Positions 27,144-35,304 of a DNA stretch of 64,000 bases are shown piece by piece. Positions within the stretch are counted from its first letter, which is position 1, and each line of letters begins with the position of its first letter. Under the pieces are notes generated by a model. That model was not told the DNA's origin. It did no database searches and worked only from the letters and a program-made list of their open reading frames with translations. The DNA comes from Spirochaetae bacterium HGW-Spirochaetae-2 (lineage in GTDB: Bacteria; Spirochaetota; Spirochaetia; Sphaerochaetales; Sphaerochaetaceae), in contig PGXW01000016.1 in NCBI GenBank assembly GCA_002839355.1, forward strand, positions 48,728 through 112,727. The letters run 5' to 3'. The position numbers and the translations under genes are program-made.

Positions 27144-27179
27144 CCACTACATAGTAATACGAAGTAGTGGATTCGTCAA
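27144..27179 (-). promoter_or_regulatory. padR promoter with embedded inverted-repeat operator
   Basis: Read on the minus strand, TTGACG (27179-27174) and TACTAT (27156-27151) are 17 bp apart. A perfect 7-bp inverted repeat, CCACTAC/GTAGTGG (27144-27150 and 27164-27170 on the plus strand), brackets the -10 box. This is a plausible PadR autoregulatory site. Confidence 0.6.
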
Positions 27180-27391
27180 TAGTGGTTTCCATATTTATTT
27201 CTTTGATTGAAACATCGGAATTTGTATATCCTGGGAAGGGTACGTACTCATATAGAGTTTTTACGTTTTCAAACAGAGGCATTCTTGCACCTGTCATTGG
27301 CTTCGGAGGAGGTACTTTTGAGCCAAGGGATTTCAGGCAATTTGGTATTGACCAAAACACCTCAATAGTGTAATTTTGCACCTGTCAGTTC
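27180..27391. other. Intergenic region next to tRNA-Leu; no supported gene
   Basis: No reading frame here has a ribosome site or family resemblance. A 12-bp direct repeat, TTGCACCTGTCA, occurs at 27285-27296 and 27376-27387, the second copy ending 4 bp before the tRNA. A short rightward frame between them (GFGGGTFEPRDFRQFGIDQN) looks protein-like and may be a scrap of a larger gene, but I cannot assign it. Confidence 0.4.
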
Positions 27392-27476
27392 GCGGCAGTG
27401 GTGGAATTTGGTAGACACGCTAGCTTGAGGTGCTAGTGGGCGAGAGCTTGTGCTGGTTCAAGTCCAGTCTGCCGCA
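27392..27476 (+). tRNA. tRNA-Leu (anticodon GAG)
   Basis: The acceptor arm GCGGCAG pairs with CTGCCGC, followed by discriminator A; CCA is not encoded. The anticodon stem CTAGC/GCTAG closes loop TTGAGGT with anticodon GAG. A long class-II variable arm (TGGGCGAGAGCTTGT) fits leucine, and the T arm contains GGTTCAAGTCC. The gene is complete even though it is the phage attachment site, so integration restored its 3' end. Confidence 0.95.
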
Positions 27477-27554
27477 GAATGATAAGTTGTTTTACAGAAA
27501 AGATTTGTGAAGCCACAAGTCGACCGAAAAACGGAGAAGGCTGAACAAACTTCT

Positions 27555-27578
27555 ACAAAAGTCGAAACAAAAGTCGAA
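27555..27578. repeat. Tandem 12-bp repeat upstream of integrase (candidate arm-type site)
   Basis: ACAAAAGTCGAA is repeated twice in perfect tandem (27555-27566, 27567-27578), with a related ACAAGTCGA at 27515. The same AAAAGTCG word appears twice in opposite orientation, also 12 bp apart, at 28836-28855 just after the integrase gene. This arrangement fits arm-type binding sites of a tyrosine recombinase. Confidence 0.55.
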
Positions 27579-27604
27579 AAGTTGTTTCTACTGAGGAGGT
27601 TTGG

Positions 27605-28771
27605 ATGCGTTCTCCGTTTTCTCTTTATGTCAAAAATTTGAAGAGTGGCCCAATTTGGTACGCTAGATTCACTCATGAGAACGGTGATTATGCGGGTTCT
27701 GTTTCTACAGGAATCCCCGTTACAGGCAAAAAAGGACGAAAGCAAGAAGCTATCAAGATTGCCGAAGAACTAGCTGAAAAGATTGTTGCGCCTAAAACCC
27801 CGTATTTTCTTGACTATCTTGAATCATTTTGGAAGCACGATAGCCCGTATGTGAAGTCCAAGCGACTGGTAGATAAGAAACCATTATCGGCTATGTATCT
27901 TGAGAACAATGCTGCGGGTATCAGATTGCATGTCAAACCGTATGAGAAGTTCAAGAATCTTCGTATTTCTGAAGTCAAAGCGGGGGTTATCGAGGACTGG
28001 AAAATCTGGGCGATTGAGAAAGGTGTGGGCACACGTAGAATCAATGCAATGCTTCAGGCTATGTCAGTTCCCATGCGCTATGCCTATGATCGTGGTGATA
28101 TCGATGCTAACCCATTCAATCGGGTAAAAAGAGTTTCCTACACTGAGTCGGAGAAAGGTGTGTTGTCGCGGTCTGAAGTTGCCAAACTGCTTGAAACAAA
28201 GGATAAGGACCCACGAGCAACGGTTGCCATCAAATTGGCAGTGCTCACTGGTATCAGGCGTGGCGAGGTCCGTGGTATGCGCTGGAAGGATATCGATGAG
28301 GATGAGGGTATCATTCATATCGTAAATAACTATGTTAATTCTGAAGGCGATAAGGAATGCAAGCGAGGTTCCAATCGCGATGTTCTCTTACCTAGCGCAA
28401 TCAAAGAGGATCTTGCATATCTTCGCGAGAATAGCCCCCACCCTTTCCCCGATGATTATGTCATGTTCAATCTTGATAATCGAAAGGTCCCCTGCTCAGT
28501 AGAGGTTCCACGTTTAGGATTCGTCCGAATGCTAGAAGCTATAGGGATTACCAAGGAGCAACAGAAGGAACGCAATCTGACATTTCATGGGATGAGGCAT
28601 ACATTTGTTACGCTTGCAAGAATGGCGGGACTACCTGATATCACTGTCCAAGCACTGGCAGGTCACAAATCAGCAGAGATGATGAATCGTTATTCACATG
28701 CGAACCAAGTCATTGATTTCAATGAAGCAAGAAAAAAGCTGGAACGGCATGAAAACAAGATAGCTAAATGA
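27605..28771 (+). CDS. int: Prophage tyrosine integrase
   Basis: A 388-residue tyrosine recombinase that integrates and excises the prophage at tRNA-Leu. An N-terminal arm-binding region (about residues 1-60) and SAM-like core-binding domain (about 60-170) precede the catalytic domain. Catalytic residues are visible: Arg218 in TGIRRGEVRG, His328 and Arg331 in HGMRHTF, His354 in AGHKS, and nucleophile Tyr363 in MMNRYSH. The ATG follows GAGGAGG by six bases. It lies 128 bp from the tRNA, separated by tandem repeats, and ends at a strong terminator. The partner excisionase is probably the gene at 29779. Confidence 0.95.
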   Translation: MRSPFSLYVKNLKSGPIWYARFTHENGDYAGSVSTGIPVTGKKGRKQEAIKIAEELAEKIVAPKTPYFLDYLESFWKHDSPYVKSKRLVDKKPLSAMYLENNAAGIRLHVKPYEKFKNLRISEVKAGVIEDWKIWAIEKGVGTRRINAMLQAMSVPMRYAYDRGDIDANPFNRVKRVSYTESEKGVLSRSEVAKLLETKDKDPRATVAIKLAVLTGIRRGEVRGMRWKDIDEDEGIIHIVNNYVNSEGDKECKRGSNRDVLLPSAIKEDLAYLRENSPHPFPDDYVMFNLDNRKVPCSVEVPRLGFVRMLEAIGITKEQQKERNLTFHGMRHTFVTLARMAGLPDITVQALAGHKSAEMMNRYSHANQVIDFNEARKKLERHENKIAK

Positions 28772-28782
28772 CATAATACACG

Positions 28783-28807
28783 GAGCCCTTCGGGGCTCTT
28801 ATTTTTT
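28783..28807 (+). terminator. Rho-independent terminator after integrase
   Basis: GAGCCC-TTC-GGGGCTC stem-loop followed by TTATTTTTT, 12 bp after the int stop. Confidence 0.85.
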
Positions 28808-28835
28808 GTATTACAACCTTTTACAAAACATTTTA

Positions 28836-28855
28836 CGACTTTTTTTTCGACTTTT
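28836..28855. repeat. Inverted-orientation pair of CGACTTTT words after integrase
   Basis: CGACTTTT occurs at 28836-28843 and 28848-28855, exactly 12 bp apart. It is the reverse complement of the AAAAGTCG words tandemly repeated upstream of int. Likely recombinase or excisionase arm sites; the region is AT-rich and otherwise empty up to 28942. Confidence 0.45.
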
Positions 28856-28942
28856 ATTTGAATTTAGCCTAGCCTTATTACGATATCGATTTTTATGTAG
28901 TACAATTAATTAATTCTGATAGTTCAAAAATAGGAGGATGCA

Positions 28943-29323
28943 ATGGGAGCATTTGAGAAGCATGAGGAACGGATTAAATTGCTGAAAAAGTACTATGATC
29001 TTACTGATGGGAAAGTTGCGAAAGATATTGGGTGGCAAGACGAACCAAATGAAACTGGAGATACATCTGATTTTATATTTAAAAGTCTTGATAGATCGGA
29101 AGAATATTACTCAGATGAAGTTCCTTATTTGGCACAAAAGGGTTATCTCGAATTTAGGAAATCTTCTCGCGATAATGTGCTCTACTATTCAATAACGTCA
29201 AAGACCGTGGATCTAATTGAGAGAATTGAATTAGGAATGCCTTTAGCTGAGTTTGAGAATGACTTTTCGCCTATTTCATTAAAAAATTCATACTCTCTTT
29301 TATATGAAGATAACAGTAACTAA
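28943..29323 (+). CDS. Hypothetical protein, early prophage region
   Basis: A 126-residue acidic soluble protein with no signal or membrane segment. It has a good ribosome site (ATAGGAGG) before the ATG. The middle part (EVPYLAQKGYLEFRKSSRDNVLYYSITSKTVDLIE) reads like a winged-helix segment, with a helix followed by a beta hairpin and a C-terminal helix. A DNA-binding role is possible but weakly supported. It is markedly AT-rich compared with the tail genes. It lies where lysogeny-control or excision genes are expected. Confidence 0.55.
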   Translation: MGAFEKHEERIKLLKKYYDLTDGKVAKDIGWQDEPNETGDTSDFIFKSLDRSEEYYSDEVPYLAQKGYLEFRKSSRDNVLYYSITSKTVDLIERIELGMPLAEFENDFSPISLKNSYSLLYEDNSN

Positions 29324-29367
29324 GAGTATTTTAAAATTTTTAAGTATAAGACTCGATGGAGGATATT

Positions 29368-29565
29368 ATGGCAATAGTTGTTGAAATTATTGAAAATCCA
29401 CCAAGCATCATTCTCTCAGACGGCAAGAAATTTAAGATTGATGTTTATGATTTTTCTATAGTAGTGGGCTGGCCTGGAGATGAGGTTGAAACAATCAAAA
29501 TTGATGGCATCAAATACGTTCGAAATAAAGGGACAAACGCAAAAGCAAAATTGGCAATACAATAA
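29368..29565 (+). CDS. Small hypothetical prophage protein
   Basis: A 65-residue protein, mostly beta-strand by pattern (MAIVVEIIENPPSIILSDGKKFKIDVYDF). It has a strong GGAGGA site four bases before the ATG at 29368; an in-frame ATG at 29356 overlaps that site and is less likely. It follows the 126-residue gene by 44 bp and shares its AT-rich composition. No family recognised. The next 213 bp (to 29778) contain no gene or clear signal beyond a single TTTCGACTT word like the integrase-flanking repeats. Confidence 0.5.
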   Translation: MAIVVEIIENPPSIILSDGKKFKIDVYDFSIVVGWPGDEVETIKIDGIKYVRNKGTNAKAKLAIQ

Positions 29566-29778
29566 TTCTACTTGCCTATTATCTGCTGGAGAATCTCATC
29601 CAACTTAGCTCATTAGGCTTTGTTTTCTACTTCTGTTTCGACTTATATAAGATTCTACCCACATATCTCATTATATTTATTCAACATACACATTTGGCCC
29701 CATTAGTTCATTTATCTAATGTTCCTGCTATCATGTACTCCAACAACACTTCTTTTCATGCAACTGGAGGAATTACAA

Positions 29779-29970
29779 ATGCAGGAACAATCAAGACTAC
29801 TCACCCCGGATGAGGTGATGCAATTGCTCGGGATCTCTTACGCCACACTTCTGCGACGGGTCCGAAACAACGATATTCCATTTATCAGGATTGGAAAAAT
29901 GCTTCGCTTTCCGCGCTCTTTTTTTGATGAGTTGGAAGAACGCGCCTACGACTCAATCAAGGGGGCGTGA
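29779..29970 (+). CDS. Excisionase-like helix-turn-helix protein
   Basis: A 63-residue MerR/AlpA-type DNA-binding protein (LLTPDEVMQLLGISYATLLRRVRNNDIPFIRIGKMLRFPRSFFDEL), the standard excisionase-family fold. I chose the ATG at 29779, which follows GGAGGAA; upstream in-frame ATGs lack a ribosome site. Proteins of this type act as recombination directionality factors for tyrosine integrases or as activators of integrase expression. Location 1 kb from int fits. It ends 1 base before the next small gene, with which it is probably cotranscribed. Confidence 0.8.
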   Translation: MQEQSRLLTPDEVMQLLGISYATLLRRVRNNDIPFIRIGKMLRFPRSFFDELEERAYDSIKGA

Positions 29971-29971
29971 C

Positions 29972-30151
29972 ATGCTTTCAGAATTTGACCAACTTATGGG
30001 AAAGCTACGTCCAGAATTGACAAGGGCTTTTTCTTGTATACCGGATTATGGCAGTCTGGGAATCGTGATTCATTTCCACGAGAAGGAACCAATCAAGGTC
30101 GAGTACAATGGAAGTATCTCACGAAGACTTCCTAAAGTTAATGAAAGATAA
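29972..30151 (+). CDS. Small hypothetical protein downstream of excisionase
   Basis: A 59-residue protein (MLSEFDQLMGKLRPELTRAF) with a helical start and a beta-rich second half (GIVIHFHEKEPIKVEYNG). The ATG at 29972 follows the excisionase stop by one base, indicating translational coupling; the overlapping longer reading from 29891 lies inside the excisionase gene. A strong terminator follows at 30173. Function unknown. Confidence 0.5.
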   Translation: MLSEFDQLMGKLRPELTRAFSCIPDYGSLGIVIHFHEKEPIKVEYNGSISRRLPKVNER

Positions 30152-30172
30152 CCTTGAATGCAAATCTATCTA

Positions 30173-30197
30173 AGCCCCTTCGGGGGCTCGTTTTTTT
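30173..30197 (+). terminator. Rho-independent terminator ending the early cluster
   Basis: AGCCCC-TTCG-GGGGCT stem-loop followed by seven T. It separates the early small genes from the tail-fibre genes that start at 30261. Confidence 0.85.
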
Positions 30198-30260
30198 GTT
30201 ACTTCCCTTCAGGTTGTGAATCGGTAGGAACGCTATCCTTCTACGGAGGGAGATACGATT

Positions 30261-31388
30261 ATGCCATCGGTAGCGGACGACAGGGCGGGTAAAACCATAT
30301 ATGCCGATGATGTGAAAATCATCAAAGGCAAAATACGTCGAACCGCTACCGCCTCAGCTCAGAAGGCCTCCCTTCAACTCATAAATCGCGACCGTACAGA
30401 GTTGTACCACCGGCTCGATCAGATGGTGTCCGACGATATCGTCACTCCCTTGGAAAAGCGAGCTTTGCAGCTAGAGTGGAACCAAGTGCAATCCGAAAGA
30501 AGCAACATCACCATGAAGGCTATGGAATATGGTATCACCGAACAGGAGGTTTATCGTAACTATTCCGATGCTTTCACCTCCTTGTCTTTTATTATCGGTA
30601 TAGTCCTCGATCCGTTGCACACCAACGAATATACGGATATTTCTGAACTCGGTGACATTAGGTCCAGTTTTGTCCAATACCACCAAATGCTGGCTCTGTT
30701 AGGTGAACAGTTGTTCCGTTACGAAACTGGGATGTTAGGTGGATTGGATTATCGGGTCAAGCTGGCAATCACTGTCACGGCTACAAAGAACCCCCTACCG
30801 CTTAATGGAATACCTTCAACTTTGTCCGCTTCTATAGTGAGGGATGGCGTTGAGGCGACTGGGGAATACGACCCCACCTGTTTCACTTGGGAGCGGTTGA
30901 GCGAGGACAGGACAGCGGATCAGACTTGGAACGACAACCATGCAAGCCACTCAAAAACACTGTTAGTGAACGTGGACGACCTTGTATATGGGTATGCCTC
31001 GTTCATCTGCAACTTCTACTACCAGTACAGCGAAACCATGTACATAGCGAAAAGCGGCTTTATCACACTATCAAAGGAGATTCCCGGCCCCAAGGGAGAG
31101 GACGCCTACAGTGTGGAAGTCATTTCTCAGGACGGCACAGTTTTCCGAATGGGGCAACCATTCACTACCACGTTTGAAGTGCAAGTCAAACAGGGTGGTG
31201 AAGATATTACAGGATTTTTCACAGACGAGGATTTTCGGTGGCGCAGAACTAGCTCCGATCCGTACAGCGACGCTCTCTGGAATTCCACTCATTTTTCAAC
31301 CGGGGGAAAAACCCTCACCATCACACAAGCAGACACGGCAGGTAAAAGCAATTTCTTTTGCGACCTGCTCACAGAAAGGAGCAATTAA
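30261..31388 (+). CDS. Phage tail/receptor-binding protein with Ig-like modules
   Basis: A 375-residue virion protein. Residues 1-155 are helical (ASAQKASLQLINRDRTELYH and following), and residues 160-375 hold two beta-sandwich modules (DYRVKLAITVTATKNPLPLN; VEVISQDGTVFRMGQPFTTT). Each ends in a WxxxxS-type motif and a final F-x-C-D/N strand. The second module recurs in the next gene's product (SNGNIFKNGIIDTTLTAKLF), so the two share a duplicated Ig-like unit. The pattern is that of tail-tip fibre proteins of Gram-positive and other siphophages. GGAGGGAG precedes the ATG. First gene of the rightward tail-lysis operon. Confidence 0.65.
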   Translation: MPSVADDRAGKTIYADDVKIIKGKIRRTATASAQKASLQLINRDRTELYHRLDQMVSDDIVTPLEKRALQLEWNQVQSERSNITMKAMEYGITEQEVYRNYSDAFTSLSFIIGIVLDPLHTNEYTDISELGDIRSSFVQYHQMLALLGEQLFRYETGMLGGLDYRVKLAITVTATKNPLPLNGIPSTLSASIVRDGVEATGEYDPTCFTWERLSEDRTADQTWNDNHASHSKTLLVNVDDLVYGYASFICNFYYQYSETMYIAKSGFITLSKEIPGPKGEDAYSVEVISQDGTVFRMGQPFTTTFEVQVKQGGEDITGFFTDEDFRWRRTSSDPYSDALWNSTHFSTGGKTLTITQADTAGKSNFFCDLLTERSN

Positions 31389-32384
31389 ATGGCAGTAGCA
31401 ACAGGGCAGATCACACTCATTGATTTCAACGATGCTGTAACCCTCACCGGGTACTTGTCGTCAAACCACACGAAATCCATCAGATATGACGGGAACAACG
31501 AGATTTACAGCCCGAACTTCCCGACTTCAAACTTGGTTATATCCCCAAGTCTTTTCAAGGCTGGAACAGCAACCGACCTCATGACGGCAGGGACGAATAT
31601 CAAGACGGTCACTTGGAAGAGAAAATCAAACCTGCAATCGGAAGAAAGTGACTTGAGTGCAGGTGAAACGGTGGGAGCCGCTTTCCCAAAAGCATTGACT
31701 GTTTCCAGCCAACCTTTCAGCCCTACTGTATTCTCCATTGAGTACATCTGCACCATCATCTACACCGACCCGACAACTAATTTGGATCTGGTCTACAAGG
31801 ATTCGGTCACATTCAACAAGGTCACGGATGGAAACAATATTGCCCTCGCAGAAATCTCGGCAGACCCCGGATTCGCTTTCAAGAACAAGTTGCCGCTTTC
31901 CACCACACTCACGGCCCACTTGTATCGTGGTGCAACCAAGGACACCACACACCTCACTTACGTTTGGCAGAAGCTCGTAGCCGGGGCATGGGTGAATATC
32001 TCCGGAGCAACGGCGGTTGATTATGTAGTCACCCAAGCGTCGGTGGTAAGTATGCAACAGTTTCGGGTAATCATCACCGACACGGAAGTAGGCGACAACT
32101 ATACAAGCGACCCTGTGACAGTGCTGGACTTCAACGACCCATTCAAAACTGAAGTCGTGTCCTCAAATGGCAATATTTTTAAGAACGGCATCATTGATAC
32201 TACCCTTACGGCAAAGCTTTTCCAGAATGGAGAGGAAATCGATGTGGATGGAACCGAGTACTCCTACACATGGACAAAGGTGGCCAGTGATGGAACGCCC
32301 TCCGCTTTTGGCACTGGGAAGAGCAAGTATGTTGGTGCGGCTGATTTTATTGCCAAGGCGAATTTCTCTTGCGATGTAAACTAA
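31389..32384 (+). CDS. Phage tail fibre protein with Ig-like modules
   Basis: A 331-residue beta-rich protein. The N-terminal MAVATGQITLIDFND closely resembles the MAISTGEITLIDVHD opening of the next gene, suggesting a shared virion-attachment sequence. Three tandem Ig-like modules follow, the last ending in ANFSCDVN, as the previous protein's last module ends in SNFFCDLL. The start is 1 base after the previous stop, with AAGGAGC upstream. It is probably part of the adsorption apparatus. Confidence 0.65.
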   Translation: MAVATGQITLIDFNDAVTLTGYLSSNHTKSIRYDGNNEIYSPNFPTSNLVISPSLFKAGTATDLMTAGTNIKTVTWKRKSNLQSEESDLSAGETVGAAFPKALTVSSQPFSPTVFSIEYICTIIYTDPTTNLDLVYKDSVTFNKVTDGNNIALAEISADPGFAFKNKLPLSTTLTAHLYRGATKDTTHLTYVWQKLVAGAWVNISGATAVDYVVTQASVVSMQQFRVIITDTEVGDNYTSDPVTVLDFNDPFKTEVVSSNGNIFKNGIIDTTLTAKLFQNGEEIDVDGTEYSYTWTKVASDGTPSAFGTGKSKYVGAADFIAKANFSCDVN

Positions 32385-32394
32385 GGAGCAATTG

Positions 32395-34674
32395 ATGGCT
32401 ATTTCGACAGGAGAAATTACATTAATCGATGTACACGATGGGGAAGATGGAGCGCAAGGCATACAGGGGCCAGTCGGCCCTAAGGGTGATAACGGGGCGC
32501 AAGGGCCTGCCGGAAATCCTGGCCAACTCGGGCTGTATGCTGTTGGTACAACTCTATACCTGAAAGGGTATGCCGAGGATGGAACGCTCACGCAAAACTA
32601 TGGTTATGCCTACATCGGACAGGCAAGGATTACTGTCCCTGAATACTCCCAAATTCTCACTGGTGATGGGCAAGGGTATGTGCTATTCAATAACTCTTGG
32701 ACAAATAAGATAGAAATTGCCAAGTTGATAGCCGATGGCACATCTTCCCGATGGGTCAAGTACGAAAACTTGTCAATCACAATTGATCCTTTGAATGTCT
32801 ATGTGCTTGGTTCCTTTTTCAAGGAGTCGACAAGCATTCACGGCGAAAAAATCTTCACACCTCAAACTATTTTGGATTTTGAACGCAATCATTTCATGGA
32901 AATTCTTGCGGAGGGGGCAAAGACCAATGATATCAGCGACATAAACAGGTGGGCCGAGGCAAATGGTATTGGGGCAGTATTTGGAAGAGTTGCCGTTTTA
33001 GAGATGTTTGTCGATAAGCTGGTCAGCAATGAAGCGTTCATTGCAGAACTAGGAAGCAAAGCCATTACTCTGCTGGAAGGAGGTATAATAAAAAGCTCAA
33101 ATTATTCTGCCGGAAGTGCTGGTTTTGCAATAAAGAATAATGGGGAGGTGGAATTTGGTTCCGGGACATTTAGAGGCAATATCATCTCGACAGATGCTTC
33201 TTCATATTCCGGTTCAATAAAAAATGGACAACTGGAGACTTCATCCACTTCTGGAGATGCTTACCAGTTTGACGAAAACATTATTATGAGTGCCCGTTTT
33301 GCCGATATAATGAGTGCTCCAATAGGGTTTTTGGAAGATGGTTCCACGGTCACTTCACTACAAGCAGCTGGTTCAATAGTGCTGATAAATCCGGCAAGAA
33401 ATTTCAGTGGTTCCGCAGGTGATCTACGCCCAGAATTTCATTACAAAGCTAGTGCAAACGCATATGTCTATAATCCATGTGGCATGAGTCCATATGTGTT
33501 CTATTCAACAGATGGGATAAGTTGGACTCCTGTTGCGGAAGAAATCTATATTGAACCATATACCAATTGCTATATCGGCAATGATTACCATAGCGGTTAC
33601 GCCGAAGACAAGGGAATTTTCTGGTTCTACAGAAGAACCCAACGGGTATATGGAAGCAGTTACTGGTATTATCATAAAATATACCATTCCGCTGATGGTT
33701 TGAATTGGAGTTATACAACCTCACCTCACGGCGATACGACCCAAAGCAAAAGTGCTACACTTTACTATTTGGATTATGTAGGCAAATGGATCCTCATTAA
33801 CAGGGAAGATTCCAGCGATAGGAGGGTTTGGCTATCTGACGACATTTCAAATGTGGCAAACTGGGTTGTCTATGCTGATAAAGTTCCTGATTTTGGCAAT
33901 ACCAATGGCAAAAATTATTTCTACAACGTTATGACCCAAGAACTTTGGGTTGAATGTGCGAATTATGATATTACTGTTAAGTATGCCACCAAAGATGGTC
34001 TGACTTGGTATCAACTCGCCAGTATTCCCTCCGATGTGAAGTATTTCAATAGTATCAAGACGGTAACCTTCCCGACCGATGGTTTTGGGCTCCTGTGGGG
34101 TACTGCCACGAACCTATACAAATACCAGGGTGGAGCCTACACGCAATTGTTCCATCCTTTTGTTAATTCCGGATATATCAGAGATGCAATCTGGGATAGC
34201 CAATACAATCGGTTTGTGCTGATAGGATACGATTACAATTCCACTGATGGACGTAGGGTTGCATTGGCATTTACCACTGATTTCCAAAGTTATGAGCTCA
34301 GGTTCTACACCTTCACAGATATGATAGGACAAACTATCTACAACCCAACGACCAATACGTACACCTCTTTATCAAGTCAATGGGTTTCTGGTAGCGATAT
34401 GGGGCAGTACATAGCAAACTTCACGCTATCAAAACAAACCACTCCCGTAACAAAAGTAAGCAAGTTGAACGTAGATTCCGACTATTTGGATCTGTCATTC
34501 AATGACGATGGGAACCTGACCTTCCCAGTGAGTAATCAGAATAAGAATTTCACATTCTCTGCCAGTGCGACTATCCCGGAAAGATTGTCGATTAAAAAAG
34601 ACATGAACTTTGAAGCAGGTCTGAATGTGAACCTCAATCAGAATGCAAAAGTTTATGGAGCGGTATTCAATTGA
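32395..34674 (+). CDS. Large tail fibre/receptor-binding protein with collagen-like repeat
   Basis: A 759-residue protein. After the shared N-terminal MAISTGEITLID comes a collagen-like stretch of about eight Gly-X-Y triplets (GAQGIQGPVGPKGDNGAQG, near residues 18-42), which would trimerise. A helical part near residues 170-250 follows. The long C-terminal beta region (about 300-690) has repeating Trp and SSD/STDG segments like BNR or propeller blades (YSTDGISWTP, YHSADGLNWSY, YATKDGLTWYQ). The likely function is host receptor binding. I chose the ATG at 32395 with AAGGAGC upstream. Stop and next start overlap. Confidence 0.75.
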   Translation: MAISTGEITLIDVHDGEDGAQGIQGPVGPKGDNGAQGPAGNPGQLGLYAVGTTLYLKGYAEDGTLTQNYGYAYIGQARITVPEYSQILTGDGQGYVLFNNSWTNKIEIAKLIADGTSSRWVKYENLSITIDPLNVYVLGSFFKESTSIHGEKIFTPQTILDFERNHFMEILAEGAKTNDISDINRWAEANGIGAVFGRVAVLEMFVDKLVSNEAFIAELGSKAITLLEGGIIKSSNYSAGSAGFAIKNNGEVEFGSGTFRGNIISTDASSYSGSIKNGQLETSSTSGDAYQFDENIIMSARFADIMSAPIGFLEDGSTVTSLQAAGSIVLINPARNFSGSAGDLRPEFHYKASANAYVYNPCGMSPYVFYSTDGISWTPVAEEIYIEPYTNCYIGNDYHSGYAEDKGIFWFYRRTQRVYGSSYWYYHKIYHSADGLNWSYTTSPHGDTTQSKSATLYYLDYVGKWILINREDSSDRRVWLSDDISNVANWVVYADKVPDFGNTNGKNYFYNVMTQELWVECANYDITVKYATKDGLTWYQLASIPSDVKYFNSIKTVTFPTDGFGLLWGTATNLYKYQGGAYTQLFHPFVNSGYIRDAIWDSQYNRFVLIGYDYNSTDGRRVALAFTTDFQSYELRFYTFTDMIGQTIYNPTTNTYTSLSSQWVSGSDMGQYIANFTLSKQTTPVTKVSKLNVDSDYLDLSFNDDGNLTFPVSNQNKNFTFSASATIPERLSIKKDMNFEAGLNVNLNQNAKVYGAVFN

Positions 34675-35294
34675 TGGCAATTATTGGTGATTTGATAAAT
34701 AAGTCCACTATCGGAGCCTCTGCAGCCTATTCCGTTTCGGGTAACAATTCATCGGCATGTTGGACGTTCGCTTTCGGTAACTCGATATACTTTCGCTCGT
34801 ATTGTGGCACAGCTTCCAGTATTTGGAATCCTCACCCCGAGGTGCGAGTTGAATTCTGGAGATATTCAATCTCCCAACAAGCATGGGTTCATATCAATTC
34901 GACAAGCATGGGCAAGAGTACCAGCACGGTCTATCGAGTCAGGTGTAACCAGATGCCCGTCTCAGGCACATTGCGTGCAGAATACAACGGCGATGACTCC
35001 TTCTTGTTTGCCTTCAAGTCAGATACCACCAAAGGCGAGCGATCCAGATGTGACGACCGTATCTATATGTACAACCTCGGTGCTGATACCCAATACGATA
35101 TCACCACCTTGGGCAAACTCATTTATGCGAGGAACGAGGATATCGCCTACAAATACCATTATACCAGTGGGGGGCCGAGTGCCCTTAATTTGAACGACAA
35201 TTGGTTGAAAACGGATGCGATGCGTGGAGAGTCGATTATCCCGGCATACGCCAAGCGGATGGTAAGTGTAAAATCCGCAATCTCTCTCACCTGA
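34674..35294 (+). CDS. Hypothetical tail-module protein
   Basis: A 206-residue beta-rich protein with no membrane segment. The start ATG shares one base with the previous stop (TGATG), so it is coupled to the large fibre gene. The N-terminus (GDLINKSTIGASAAYSVSG) resembles fibre-tip or fibre-chaperone proteins only in a general way. It has several cysteines but no enzymatic motif. I cannot assign a function beyond membership of the adsorption module. Confidence 0.5.
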   Translation: MAIIGDLINKSTIGASAAYSVSGNNSSACWTFAFGNSIYFRSYCGTASSIWNPHPEVRVEFWRYSISQQAWVHINSTSMGKSTSTVYRVRCNQMPVSGTLRAEYNGDDSFLFAFKSDTTKGERSRCDDRIYMYNLGADTQYDITTLGKLIYARNEDIAYKYHYTSGGPSALNLNDNWLKTDAMRGESIIPAYAKRMVSVKSAISLT

Positions 35295-35304
35295 GGAGGT
35301 ATTT

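Noticed and set aside
27055..27381. 108-residue leftward frame overlapping padR start
   Set aside because: It crosses the padR promoter and has no ribosome site; the region is better explained as regulatory.
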